64,000 nucleotides of DNA from Bacillota bacterium (GCA_030526045.1 JAUNDN010000005.1:1-64000); one strand, 5' to 3'. Numbered from the stretch's first letter, positions 25,495 to 33,562 are shown. Program-made: numbers and translations. Notes: generated by a model not told the origin, from the letters alone.

Positions 25495-27351
25495 TTATAC
25501 TTTTTTCTTATTACAAAAGATTATAATTGATAAGAGCAAAACTGTAAAGAAAGTTAATCCTCCAATATTTCCGATATGAACCCTTAAAGACAGATTCATC
25601 CAGTCCGCCAGCGGCTTTCCGTCTACCTTGACAATTGCAGATATTGCCAGCAAAATTCCTACAAGTCCTTCTCCGGCAATCAGACCGGAGGCATATAACG
25701 TTCCGTTTTCAATTTTTGTCTTTTTATCTTTTTCACTGATATTTCTTTGCTTTTCCATATAAAGTCTGATCAGCCCCCCTGCCATGATGGGCGTGCTCAG
25801 GTGAATCGGAAGATATAGCCCAACTGCAAACGGAAGCACAGGTATTCCTAAAATTTCAATCACGACAGCAATTCCTATCCCGCCAAATACCAATGTCCAT
25901 GGCAGATTTCCTCCCATAACTCCTTCTACCACCAGCTTCATCAATGTCGCCTGAGGCGCCGGAAGTTCCAAAGAACCATAGCCCCATGCCTGATTTAATA
26001 AATAGAGCACACCTCCTATGGCAACTGCGGATACCAACGCACCGAAGAGCTCTCCGATCTGCTGCTTCATAGGCGTCGCTCCAACAAGATAACCCGTCTT
26101 TAGGTCCTGTGAAACATCACCCGCCATTGCAGCGATAACACAGATGATGGATCCAATGGTAATCGCAACAACCATACCGCTTTTGTCTCCGTTTCCTGTC
26201 TTACGAAGGATCATCGTTGCAATCAGCAGTGTTGCGATTGCCATACCGGACACCGGATTATTGCTGCTCCCAACAAGCCCCACCATTCTGGAAGAAACAG
26301 TTGCAAAGAAAAAGCCGAATACCGCAATCATGAAGGCCCCTAACAGATTAACAGGAATTATCGGTATCAGCCACATAAATGCAATAACAGCACCTGTTCC
26401 AAGAAGTACAAAGGCAATGGGCAGATCCAGCTCTTCCCCGGGAATTCCATCTGCCTTAAAGCTGAATCCCTTGATTGCATCCCGAAAGGTTCTTATGATT
26501 AATGGAAAAGATTTAATCAGACTGATCACACCGCCTGCAAGCACTGCCCCCGCTCCGATATATCTGATATAGCTGCTCCAGATTTCCCAGGTACTCATCA
26601 GGCTGATACTTGTCTCTCCCGGATAAACAATGTTTTCCCCTCCAAACAATGTAATCATCGGCATGAGCACCAGCCATCCTACCACACCTCCCGAAAGCAT
26701 ATAAGAAGCAATTTTCGGTCCACAGATAAATCCCACCCCCGCAAGCGCAGGTAGGATATCCATTCCAAAACCGGCACCTCTATATCGCCTTAATTGAAAA
26801 TCCACCTCACTGGGGAACAGCTTCAGACCGTCTGTAAGGAACTTGTATCCCGCCGCAATACCAAGCCCCGAAAATACAATCCCGGCAGATGCTCCGCCCT
26901 TTTCTCCTGCCTGAAGCACCTCTGCGCAGGCAGTGCCCTCCGGATAAGGCAGTGTTTCATGTTCCTTGACAATCAATGCTCTTCGAAGAGGTACCATAAA
27001 CAATACGCCCAGGATGCCGCCACAAAGTGCAATCAATGTCATTTCCCATAATGACGGTGTTTGCATTACTCCTTCTGCTGCCCACATAAAAAGCACAGGC
27101 ATGGTAAAAATAGAACCGGCTGCAAGAGATTCGCCGGCTGATCCTATGGTCTGCACCATATTGTTTTCCAGAATAGAGTCCTTGCGCAGGATCTTTCGTA
27201 TAATTCCCATAGAAATCACTGCTGCCGGTATGGAAGCAGACACTGTCATGCCCACTCTCAGACCAAGATAGGCGTTTGCCCCGCCAAATAAAACTGCCAG
27301 AATCACACCTACAATTATTGATGTTCCTGTAAATTCCTTTTTTTGATCCAT
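25495..27351 (-). CDS. OPT family oligopeptide transporter
   Basis: A 618-residue membrane protein with about fifteen helices and the family landmarks VILAVLFGGANAYLGLRVG, AGESLAAGSIFTMPVLFMW, LPYPEGTACAEVLQAGEKGG and the GDVSQDLKTGYLVGATP segment. OPT proteins import oligopeptides or metal chelates by proton symport. I chose the ATG at 27351 over the TTG two codons upstream because GAGAGG is better placed. Substrate is not predictable; a peptide-nutrition role fits a fermenter. Confidence 0.9.
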   Translation of the reverse strand: MDQKKEFTGTSIIVGVILAVLFGGANAYLGLRVGMTVSASIPAAVISMGIIRKILRKDSILENNMVQTIGSAGESLAAGSIFTMPVLFMWAAEGVMQTPSLWEMTLIALCGGILGVLFMVPLRRALIVKEHETLPYPEGTACAEVLQAGEKGGASAGIVFSGLGIAAGYKFLTDGLKLFPSEVDFQLRRYRGAGFGMDILPALAGVGFICGPKIASYMLSGGVVGWLVLMPMITLFGGENIVYPGETSISLMSTWEIWSSYIRYIGAGAVLAGGVISLIKSFPLIIRTFRDAIKGFSFKADGIPGEELDLPIAFVLLGTGAVIAFMWLIPIIPVNLLGAFMIAVFGFFFATVSSRMVGLVGSSNNPVSGMAIATLLIATMILRKTGNGDKSGMVVAITIGSIICVIAAMAGDVSQDLKTGYLVGATPMKQQIGELFGALVSAVAIGGVLYLLNQAWGYGSLELPAPQATLMKLVVEGVMGGNLPWTLVFGGIGIAVVIEILGIPVLPFAVGLYLPIHLSTPIMAGGLIRLYMEKQRNISEKDKKTKIENGTLYASGLIAGEGLVGILLAISAIVKVDGKPLADWMNLSLRVHIGNIGGLTFFTVLLLSIIIFCNKKKV

Positions 27352-27456
27352 AATCAATTGCCTCTCAAATTATTTATGTTTTTTACAATTTAATATTGGC
27401 ATTTATGGAATGTTCTATACAGGTAAGGAATTTTCCTACAGGCTTATAACGCGCAA

Positions 27457-27490
27457 GCCCCCGGGCGGTGGAAGCACCCGGGGGCCTGCT
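27457..27490 (-). terminator. GC-rich hairpin after amt
   Basis: GCCCCCGGG and CCCGGGGGC pair around an 11-base loop and extend outward to about 13 pairs. Almost all bases in the stem are G or C, unlike the surroundings. It lies about 40 bases after the Amt-PII stop. No U-tract follows on either strand, so it may be a 3'-end stabiliser or an atypical terminator. Confidence 0.55.
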
Positions 27491-27526
27491 AAATATATAT
27501 ACACTAAGGGATTAGAAAAAGGCGAT

Positions 27527-29272
27527 TTACTCTACATCCTGTAATGCTGCAAAATCTTCTTCTCCTGTACGAACCTTTACAACCTTGTCTACGTTATATA
27601 CAAAGATCTTACCGTCTCCGATATGTCCTGTATACAGAGCCTTCTTCGCAGCTTCAATAACGGATTCAACAGGAATCTTGCTGACAACAACCTCAACCTT
27701 AACCTTAGGAAGCAGGGTTGCATCAACCTCAACACCACGATACATTTCTCCTGCACCCTTCTGGATACCACAACCCATAACCTGTGTCACTGTCATACCT
27801 GTTACACCGAGATCGTTCATGGCCTTCTTTAAATGATCGTATCTGGACAGCTTTGCAACCACAACCACCTTGTAGATTCCGGTTGCTGCAGAAGGCGCTG
27901 CAACCACCTTGACAGCTGCATCCTTCTGTACTTCAGAAGCTTCTGCATAATCATCTGTTCCAAGATCAGTGTTTTCATTAACATCCATCGTCATTGTATT
28001 GGAAATATCCATAATACTGAAGCCTGCATATGCAGATGTAAGACCATGCTCGCAGGAATCAAGTCCTACAATTTCTTCCTCTTCAGAAACACGAAGACCG
28101 GCTGTAGCCTTAATAATCAGGAAGGTAATGGTAATTGTCACTGCCGTCCATGCAGCCACAGTTATAAATCCAAGAATCTGAACTCCGAGTAATCCAAATC
28201 CGCCACCGTAGAAAAGACCTACTACCGAGTCATTTCCGGGAGCTGATGTTGTTGCAAAAAGACCGACTGCAATCGTACCCCAAATACCGTTTAAGCAGTG
28301 AACCGCTACTGCACCTACAGGATCATCAATATGAAGCTTATAATCAAGTAACCAGACACCAAATACTACCAGCACACCGGCAACCGCACCAATAATGATT
28401 GCACCGGTAACATCTGTCACATCACAGGGTGCTGTAATGGCAACAAGTCCTGCAAGGGAAGCATTCAGACACATGGAAACATCAGGCTTACCATATTTTA
28501 CCCATGTAAATACCATACATACTACTGTAGCAATTGCAGGGGCAACCGTTGTTGTCAGAAATACTGAGCCCAACTGTTCAACGCTGGTACATGCTGCACC
28601 GTTAAATCCGTACCAGCCAAGCCACAGAATAAATACGCCAAGACATCCGATAGGAAGGTTATGTCCGGGGAATGCATTTACCTTTGTAACCTTTCCATTT
28701 TTGTCAGTTACAAACTTACCGATACGGGGACCTAAGATCTTTGCGCCAATCAGAGCGGAAATGCCGCCAACCATATGGATTGCGCAGGAACCGGCAAAAT
28801 CATGGAAGCCAAGCTGTGCCAGCCAGCCGCCACCCCAGATCCAGTGAGCTTCAATAGGATAGATCAAAGCGGAAATAATTGCGGAATAAACACAATAGGA
28901 TAAGAACTTAGTTCTCTCAGCCATTGCACCGGAAACAATTGTTGCGGTAGTCGCACAGAACACCAGATTAAATACAAAGCTTGACCAGTCAAAGCTCTCA
29001 TAGCTTGTAAAAATATCAAATCCGGGTTTTCCGATAAAACCAACTAAGTCTTCTCCAAGTAATAAGCTAAAACCAATCAGAATGAAAACAACTGTACCAA
29101 TACAGAAGTCCATCAGATTTTTCATCAGGATATTACCTGCATTCTTTGCTCTGGTAAAGCCGGTTTCTACCATCGCAAACCCGGCCTGCATCCAGAACAC
29201 CAGCGCTGCACCGATTAAAAACCAGACAGCAAATACCTGACCACTTACAGCACTCATAATTTCTTCTGTCAT
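27527..29272 (-). CDS. amt: Ammonium transporter fused to a P-II signalling domain
   Basis: A 581-residue fusion. Residues 1-430 are an Amt channel with eleven helices (AGFAMVETGFTRAKN, HWIWGGGWL, HMVGGISALIGAKILGPR, AVHCLNGIWG). After a 35-residue acidic/alanine linker, residues 465-575 form a P-II domain with GIQKGAGEMYRG (T-loop), TGHIGDGKIFVYNV (B-loop) and VRTGEED (C-loop). In the T-loop Tyr46 is kept but position 51, the uridylylated Tyr of GlnK/GlnB, is Val. The tethered domain probably gates the channel according to ATP/ADP/2-oxoglutarate without uridylylation. ATG at 29272 follows AGGAGG. A terminator-bearing leader precedes it. Confidence 0.93.
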   Translation of the reverse strand: MTEEIMSAVSGQVFAVWFLIGAALVFWMQAGFAMVETGFTRAKNAGNILMKNLMDFCIGTVVFILIGFSLLLGEDLVGFIGKPGFDIFTSYESFDWSSFVFNLVFCATTATIVSGAMAERTKFLSYCVYSAIISALIYPIEAHWIWGGGWLAQLGFHDFAGSCAIHMVGGISALIGAKILGPRIGKFVTDKNGKVTKVNAFPGHNLPIGCLGVFILWLGWYGFNGAACTSVEQLGSVFLTTTVAPAIATVVCMVFTWVKYGKPDVSMCLNASLAGLVAITAPCDVTDVTGAIIIGAVAGVLVVFGVWLLDYKLHIDDPVGAVAVHCLNGIWGTIAVGLFATTSAPGNDSVVGLFYGGGFGLLGVQILGFITVAAWTAVTITITFLIIKATAGLRVSEEEEIVGLDSCEHGLTSAYAGFSIMDISNTMTMDVNENTDLGTDDYAEASEVQKDAAVKVVAAPSAATGIYKVVVVAKLSRYDHLKKAMNDLGVTGMTVTQVMGCGIQKGAGEMYRGVEVDATLLPKVKVEVVVSKIPVESVIEAAKKALYTGHIGDGKIFVYNVDKVVKVRTGEEDFAALQDVE

Positions 29273-29299
29273 AACACTTTTCCTCCTCATCATGAAATT

Positions 29300-29413
29300 A
29301 AAAAAAGCGAATGCAAACGGCCCTTGTCCCTTATCAAGCTCCTTTGCTTCGCTTCTTCTAACTTATTAAAATAAAAAGACACTACGGTTTTCCCATAGCG
29401 CCTTTGCTTTATG
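29300..29413 (-). promoter_or_regulatory. Amt leader with two attenuators and ANTAR-like hexaloops
   Basis: The predicted transcript opens with AAAGCAAAGGCGCTATG (29410-29394). Terminator 1: GGCGCTATGG (29402-29393) pairs with CCGTAGTGTC (29387-29378), then a T-tract. Terminator 2: AAGCGAAGCAAAGG (29354-29341) pairs with a strand at 29320-29305, then seven Ts. In each case an alternative small hairpin with loop AAAGGC (29405-29400) or AAAGGA (29345-29340) uses the 5' arm of the terminator. Loops with A1 and G4 are the mark of ANTAR-protein targets. Whether an ANTAR protein acts here is inference. Confidence 0.6.
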
Positions 29414-29419
29414 TATTAC

Positions 29420-29448
29420 ATAATATCATCCTGTTTCTCATCTGTCAA
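29420..29448 (-). promoter_or_regulatory. Promoter of the amt leader
   Basis: On the minus strand TTGACA (29443-29448), 17-base spacer, TATTAT (29420-29425). Predicted start is at or just before 29410-29413, where the conserved leader core begins. Confidence 0.8.
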
Positions 29449-30330
29449 TCATTTTTTACAATTTTTTACAAACAGTTTGTAATGACGGTCAGATTCAATC
29501 ACATCGCGGTCAAATAAAAACCCCAGTTTCTTCAACAGCCGCAATGAGCTTTCATTTTTTTCATCCACAAGAGCCTGTACCGCTTCAAATGCAAGTTCTT
29601 CCCGCGCATATCTTAGAATTGCTTCACACACCTCGTAGGCATATCCTTTTTTCTGAAAAGGCACACCGATCACAAAGCCAAGCTCCGGGATTTCATATCC
29701 TTCTCTTACACTAAGTCCCGCTCTTCCGATAATTTCTCCGCTCTCTTTCAGAATCACTGTCCAAAGTCCAAACCCGTAAAAACCATAAATCTGTTCAATA
29801 TAAGACTTCATATAGGCAATTTCAGATTCTTTTTCAGGGAACAAATTCTCCATATAATATGTGATGGATGGATCCTGATAAATCCGATAAAAATCCTCCA
29901 CATCAGACACCATGCTCTCCCTGACACGTAATCTTTCTGTCTCGAGAATATTCCAGGGAAGACCGGCAAGACGGCAAAAAGCTTCTTCATAAGAACGATA
30001 TTCCAGCGAGAAAATGTCCTCCACCGCATACTTTGCCGCCGAGAGATTTTGATCTTTATTGTTTTCATGATAAACTGCAATCATAAAGTACCCCAGGCAT
30101 AAAAGTCTTTGAAGGCAAAGAGGATCATCTGTAAGGATCAGCATTTCCCCAGGAGAAACAAGCCCTGCCTGTATCATTTCTTCACACAGCTTCTCGCCAC
30201 GTTCTGAGTCCAGCTTCCGAAACAGAACTTTAACGTCTCCCTCTTCTGTCCTTTTCAGAATTTCACCCCTGCATCTATCCACAGCTTCATAATAATATTC
30301 AGTTAGCAAAAACAGAATGTATTTCATCAT
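29449..30330 (-). CDS. GNAT acetyltransferase with an extra N-terminal domain
   Basis: A 293-residue protein. The C-terminal 165 residues are a RimJ/RimL-like GNAT domain (ETERLRVRESMVSDVEDFYRIY, then VPFQKKGYAYEVCEAIL at the acetyl-CoA site, and NESSLRLLKKLGF). The N-terminal 125 residues (LILTDDPLCLQRLLCLGYFMIAVYH, then YAVEDIF) look like a small Rossmann or HAD-like domain without catalytic residues I can name. Two adjacent ATGs at 30330 and 30327 follow GGAG. Acceptor substrate unknown. The gene is divergent from the cyclophilin gene. Confidence 0.75.
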   Translation of the reverse strand: MMKYILFLLTEYYYEAVDRCRGEILKRTEEGDVKVLFRKLDSERGEKLCEEMIQAGLVSPGEMLILTDDPLCLQRLLCLGYFMIAVYHENNKDQNLSAAKYAVEDIFSLEYRSYEEAFCRLAGLPWNILETERLRVRESMVSDVEDFYRIYQDPSITYYMENLFPEKESEIAYMKSYIEQIYGFYGFGLWTVILKESGEIIGRAGLSVREGYEIPELGFVIGVPFQKKGYAYEVCEAILRYAREELAFEAVQALVDEKNESSLRLLKKLGFLFDRDVIESDRHYKLFVKNCKK

Positions 30331-30358
30331 TGTCAACTCCGGCTGCTTCCGATAAAAT
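30330..30358 (+). promoter_or_regulatory. Promoter of the cyclophilin gene
   Basis: TTGTCA (30330-30335), 17-base spacer, TAAAAT (30353-30358). The -35 box abuts the start of the divergent acetyltransferase gene. Confidence 0.6.
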
Positions 30359-30419
30359 AGTAATAGCGCTTATATTATAATACGGCGTTCTATAAATGGA
30401 AAGAAAGGAAGTAACTATT

Positions 30420-30941
30420 ATGGCTCAAAATCCTGTTGTTACATTTACAATGGAAGACGGAGGTGTGATCAAAGCCGAGCTTTATCCCGAAATTGCTCCA
30501 ATCTCCGTAAACAATTTTATCAGTCTGATCAACAAAAACTTTTATGATGGTCTGATCTTTCACCGTGTCATCCGGGGCTTTATGATCCAGGGAGGGGATC
30601 CTGAGGGTACCGGTTGCGGAGGTCCCGGTTATAGCATCAAGGGAGAATTTTCCCAGAATGGCGTGGAAAACAATCTCAAGCATACGGAAGGAGTCCTTTC
30701 CATGGCCAGAAGCATGGCTCCCAATTCGGCAGGTTCCCAGTTCTTTATCATGCATAAGACTTCTCCTCATTTAGACGGCTCCTATGCTGCCTTTGGAAAA
30801 GTAATTGAAGGAATGGATATTGTGAACAAAATTGCTGAAACAGCGACAGATTATGCTGACAGACCGTTAGAGGATCAGAGAATGAAAAGCGTTACTGTTG
30901 AAACTTTTGGTATCGATTATCCCGAACCGGACAAATTTTAA
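30420..30941 (+). CDS. ppiB: Peptidyl-prolyl cis-trans isomerase, cyclophilin type
   Basis: Catalyses proline isomerisation during folding in the cytoplasm. The 173-residue product has the cyclophilin core FHRVIRGFMIQGGDPEGTGCGGPGY in outline (Arg, Phe, Gln of the active site), SMARSMAPNSAGSQFFI and DGSYAAFGKVIEGMD. No signal peptide. ATG at 30420 follows AAAGGAAG. Length is normal. It is transcribed alone and is convergent with the aldolase gene. Confidence 0.95.
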   Translation: MAQNPVVTFTMEDGGVIKAELYPEIAPISVNNFISLINKNFYDGLIFHRVIRGFMIQGGDPEGTGCGGPGYSIKGEFSQNGVENNLKHTEGVLSMARSMAPNSAGSQFFIMHKTSPHLDGSYAAFGKVIEGMDIVNKIAETATDYADRPLEDQRMKSVTVETFGIDYPEPDKF

Positions 30942-31163
30942 GTATTTTATAGTACCAGAGTACTAGTCTGTTCACATTTTGTTCATATTTAATTTAAAAA
31001 AACTTAATTGGTATAACATTCTTTAGACATTTCTGTCCTTTATACTAACATCATAAGATACAGAAATGCAGTTGCCAATTTCAAAGTAATTGATTTTTTA
31101 ATAACTTTTTCATAATAAATGCCAAGTAAACAAGGTTTACTTGGCATCCTCCCTTTTATGGCG
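30942..31163. other. A/T-rich convergent intergenic region with one strong hairpin
   Basis: No gene is visible. A 6-bp repeat (TAGTAC/GTACTA) near 30949-30964 may weakly end ppiB. A 13-bp perfect inverted repeat with a three-base loop lies at 31119-31147 (arm ATGCCAAGTAAAC) and is followed on the plus strand by a short pyrimidine tract. A lone TATACT at 31041 has no -35 box at a suitable distance. Confidence 0.4.
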
Positions 31164-31197
31164 AAAAAAGGTGGTTTCTGAAGAGAAACCACCTTTT
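31164..31197 (-). terminator. Terminator of the aldolase gene
   Basis: GGTGGTTTCT pairs with AGAAACCACC around a four-base loop, flanked by A and T runs. On the minus strand six Ts follow, directly after the fba stop. Confidence 0.85.
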
Positions 31198-31213
31198 AAT
31201 TGATTCATTATTC

Positions 31214-32182
31214 TTAAGCCTTACCATCAGAACCAAGTACGTTCACGATCTTGTGAGCAACCATGTCCTTAACAGCCTGACGAGCGGGCTTTAAGTACTG
31301 ACGAGGATCAAAGTGATCCGGATGCTCTGCAAAGTACTTACGGATATTACCTGTCATTGCAAGACGAATATCAGAGTCGATGTTGATCTTACATACTGCA
31401 AGCTGTGCTGCCTTACGGAGCTGCTCTTCCGGAATACCTACTGCATCAGGCATATTACCGCCATACTGATTCACCATCTTTACGAATTCCTGAGGAACGG
31501 AAGAAGAACCATGAAGAACGATAGGGAAGCCGGGAAGACGCTTAATGCACTCCTCCAATACATCGAAACGAAGCGGAGGGGGAACTAAGATACCTTCTGC
31601 GTTTCTGGTACACTGAGCTGCCGTAAACTTGTAAGCTCCATGGGAAGTACCGATAGCAATTGCGAGAGAGTCACAGCCTGTTCTGTCAACAAATTCTTCA
31701 ACTTCTTCGGGACGGGTGTACATTTCCTTGCCGGCTTCTACTACAACTTCATCCTCTACACCGGCTAATGTTCCAAGCTCTGCCTCAACAACTACACCAT
31801 GTGCATGTGCATATTCTACAACCTGCTTGGTGAGTGCAATATTGTCCTCGAAGGACTTGGAAGATGCATCGATCATAACGGAAGTAAATCCTCCGTCAAT
31901 ACAGGATTTGCACAGTTCAAAGCTGTCACCGTGGTCTAAGTGAAGAGCGATCGGAATCTGAGGATTCTCCGCTACTGCTGCCTCCACTAACTTAACCAGA
32001 TAGGTATGGTTAGCATAAGCACGCGCTCCCTTGGAAACCTGAAGAATAACAGGGCTGTTAAGCTCGCCTGCTGCCTCAGTAATACCCTGAACGATCTCCA
32101 TGTTGTTTACGTTGAATGCACCGATTGCATAGCCGCCATCATATGCCTTCTTAAACATTTCTGTGGTTGTAACTAATGGCAT
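31214..32182 (-). CDS. fba: Fructose-bisphosphate aldolase, class II
   Basis: Zinc-dependent aldolase of glycolysis and gluconeogenesis. The 322-residue protein starts MPLVTTTEMF and has the metal/catalytic motif HLDHG at residues 81-85 (catalytic Asp83), the glutamate-rich AELGTLAGVEDEV, the AIGTSHGAYKF phosphate-site segment, LHGSSSVP with its zinc His, and INIDSDIR. ATG at 32182 follows GGTGG. Own promoter and terminator. Gene and protein are full-length. Confidence 0.96.
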   Translation of the reverse strand: MPLVTTTEMFKKAYDGGYAIGAFNVNNMEIVQGITEAAGELNSPVILQVSKGARAYANHTYLVKLVEAAVAENPQIPIALHLDHGDSFELCKSCIDGGFTSVMIDASSKSFEDNIALTKQVVEYAHAHGVVVEAELGTLAGVEDEVVVEAGKEMYTRPEEVEEFVDRTGCDSLAIAIGTSHGAYKFTAAQCTRNAEGILVPPPLRFDVLEECIKRLPGFPIVLHGSSSVPQEFVKMVNQYGGNMPDAVGIPEEQLRKAAQLAVCKINIDSDIRLAMTGNIRKYFAEHPDHFDPRQYLKPARQAVKDMVAHKIVNVLGSDGKA

Positions 32183-32213
32183 TATTTTTACCACCTTTCT
32201 TAATGATATTATT

Positions 32214-32225
32214 TTGACCGGTCAA
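32214..32225. promoter_or_regulatory. Palindrome in the aldolase leader
   Basis: TTGACCGGTCAA is a perfect 12-bp palindrome at about +18 to +29 of the predicted fba transcript. GACCGG occurs again right beside it. It could be an operator; no regulator is suggested by the sequence. Confidence 0.35.
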
Positions 32226-32249
32226 GACCGGAAATTCACTACCGCTCCT

Positions 32250-32278
32250 ATTATACCCCAAAGCTTGTCCTTTCGCAA
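32250..32278 (-). promoter_or_regulatory. Promoter of the aldolase gene
   Basis: On the minus strand TTGCGA (32273-32278), 17-base spacer, TATAAT (32250-32255). Confidence 0.7.
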
Positions 32279-32315
32279 ATATATTCTAGGAAAAAATGCT
32301 TTCGGAGGAAATTTT

Positions 32316-33212
32316 CTAATTAGGTACACGAATCTGCAATGCCTGTTTAAATACCTGAATATTGACCTCCCGATGCTTTCCTCCATACTCGCCGTCCAAC
32401 GTCCAGGCTATTTCTTCCTCAGCCGTTGCCTTCAGCGCAGACGTTTTAAAGCAATACATAAGATCCGTATTAATATTTCTGTTAAGAAGTGCTGCCATGA
32501 TGGTGTTCAGCTCCACCGGATTCGCCGGTCTCTTGATCAAGGTCACTTCAAATTCCCCGTCATCCAGCTGGACATATTTCCCTGTAATTCTCTTAAATCC
32601 CCCTACAGAAAGGGAGTTCGTGATCATACCAAAAATGAAATCTCCTTCCAGAATCTGCCCGTCATGTTCTACACGCATCGGATAGGATTTTATTCCGGAC
32701 AGCCGCTTCATCCCCTCCAGCACATATGCCATATGTCCAAGTATATTCTTGACATCCTGTCTGGTCTCATAGGAAACCTCCGTAAAGAGACCAAATGCTG
32801 CAATATATACAAAGACATCATCATTAAAACCGCCAATATCACAGCTAAAGGTCCGGCCATTCACGATCACATGTGCAGCGTCAATCATATTCTTTGGAAT
32901 TTGAAGGCTATTGGCAAAATCATTAGTGCTCCCTGCGGGAACATAACCGATAGGAAGTCTTTTGTCACACTGCATCATTCCGGTGACCACCTCATCTAAT
33001 GTTCCGTCTCCCCCACTGCAGACGATAATGTCGTAAAAGCCCAGTCTTCGCTGTGTAACCGCTGTAAAGCCATCTCCCCTTGCCTGTGTTGGATACGCAG
33101 TTACCTCAAATCCCGCTTTCGTAAAAATATCTATAATATCCAGCAGGTTGCTTCTAATCTTAGCCTTTCCCGCTCTTGGATTATAGATAAAAAGCATTTT
33201 TTTCTTTTCCAT
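32316..33212 (-). CDS. Diacylglycerol kinase-like lipid kinase (YegS/BmrU family)
   Basis: A 298-residue member of the DagK catalytic family. It shows LFIYNPRAGK at the start, VCSGGDGTLDEVV (the nucleotide-binding GGDGT motif), IGYVPAGSTNDFA, and CDIGGFNDDVFVYIAAFGLF. It phosphorylates a membrane lipid, probably diacylglycerol, at the cytoplasmic face. ATG at 33212 follows GGAGAAG; upstream in-frame ATGs lack ribosome sites. It starts close after the terminator of the HPr-like gene and may depend on read-through. Confidence 0.9.
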   Translation of the reverse strand: MEKKKMLFIYNPRAGKAKIRSNLLDIIDIFTKAGFEVTAYPTQARGDGFTAVTQRRLGFYDIIVCSGGDGTLDEVVTGMMQCDKRLPIGYVPAGSTNDFANSLQIPKNMIDAAHVIVNGRTFSCDIGGFNDDVFVYIAAFGLFTEVSYETRQDVKNILGHMAYVLEGMKRLSGIKSYPMRVEHDGQILEGDFIFGMITNSLSVGGFKRITGKYVQLDDGEFEVTLIKRPANPVELNTIMAALLNRNINTDLMYCFKTSALKATAEEEIAWTLDGEYGGKHREVNIQVFKQALQIRVPN

Positions 33213-33237
33213 AAACGATATCTTCTCCATTTTGTGC

Positions 33238-33266
33238 AAAAAGGGGCAAAGCCTCCGCTTTGCCCC
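33238..33266 (-). terminator. Terminator after the Crh-like HPr gene
   Basis: GGGGCAAAG pairs with CTTTGCCCC around a six-base loop, followed on the minus strand by five Ts. Confidence 0.8.
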
Positions 33267-33281
33267 TCACTCATTCAATTA

Positions 33282-33548
33282 TCAGCCCTGCTGTTTCTTT
33301 CCACTTAAATACTCCTCAATACTGTCAATAGCTGCCTGTTCATCATCACCGTCTGTAATAACCTTGACAGACTCTCCGGTTCCAAGTGCCAGGCTCATCA
33401 TCCCCATAATGCTCTTCGCATTCACCTTTTTCCCCTCTGTCTCAATGTAAACAGAACTTTCAAACTGACTTGCCACCTGTACCAGCATAGCTACCGGTCT
33501 CGCTTCCAGCCCTCCGGTCAGTTGAATCTTAATAGACTTTTCCTTCAT
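33282..33548 (-). CDS. Crh-like HPr paralogue with Glu15 in place of His15
   Basis: An 88-residue HPr-fold protein. In HPr, His15 accepts phosphate from enzyme I. Here the segment reads GGLEARPVAM, with Glu at position 15 exactly (codon GAA at 33506-33504). The regulatory Ser46 is intact in NAKSIMGMM, the site used by HPr kinase, which is encoded about 4 kb upstream. It directly follows whiA, the place of crh in Bacillus. Bacillus Crh has Gln15. I infer a regulatory HPr that cannot carry phosphate to sugar permeases but can be phosphorylated on Ser46 and bind CcpA-type regulators. Confidence 0.88.
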   Translation of the reverse strand: MKEKSIKIQLTGGLEARPVAMLVQVASQFESSVYIETEGKKVNAKSIMGMMSLALGTGESVKVITDGDDEQAAIDSIEEYLSGKKQQG

Positions 33549-33562
33549 AATATTCTCCTCCT

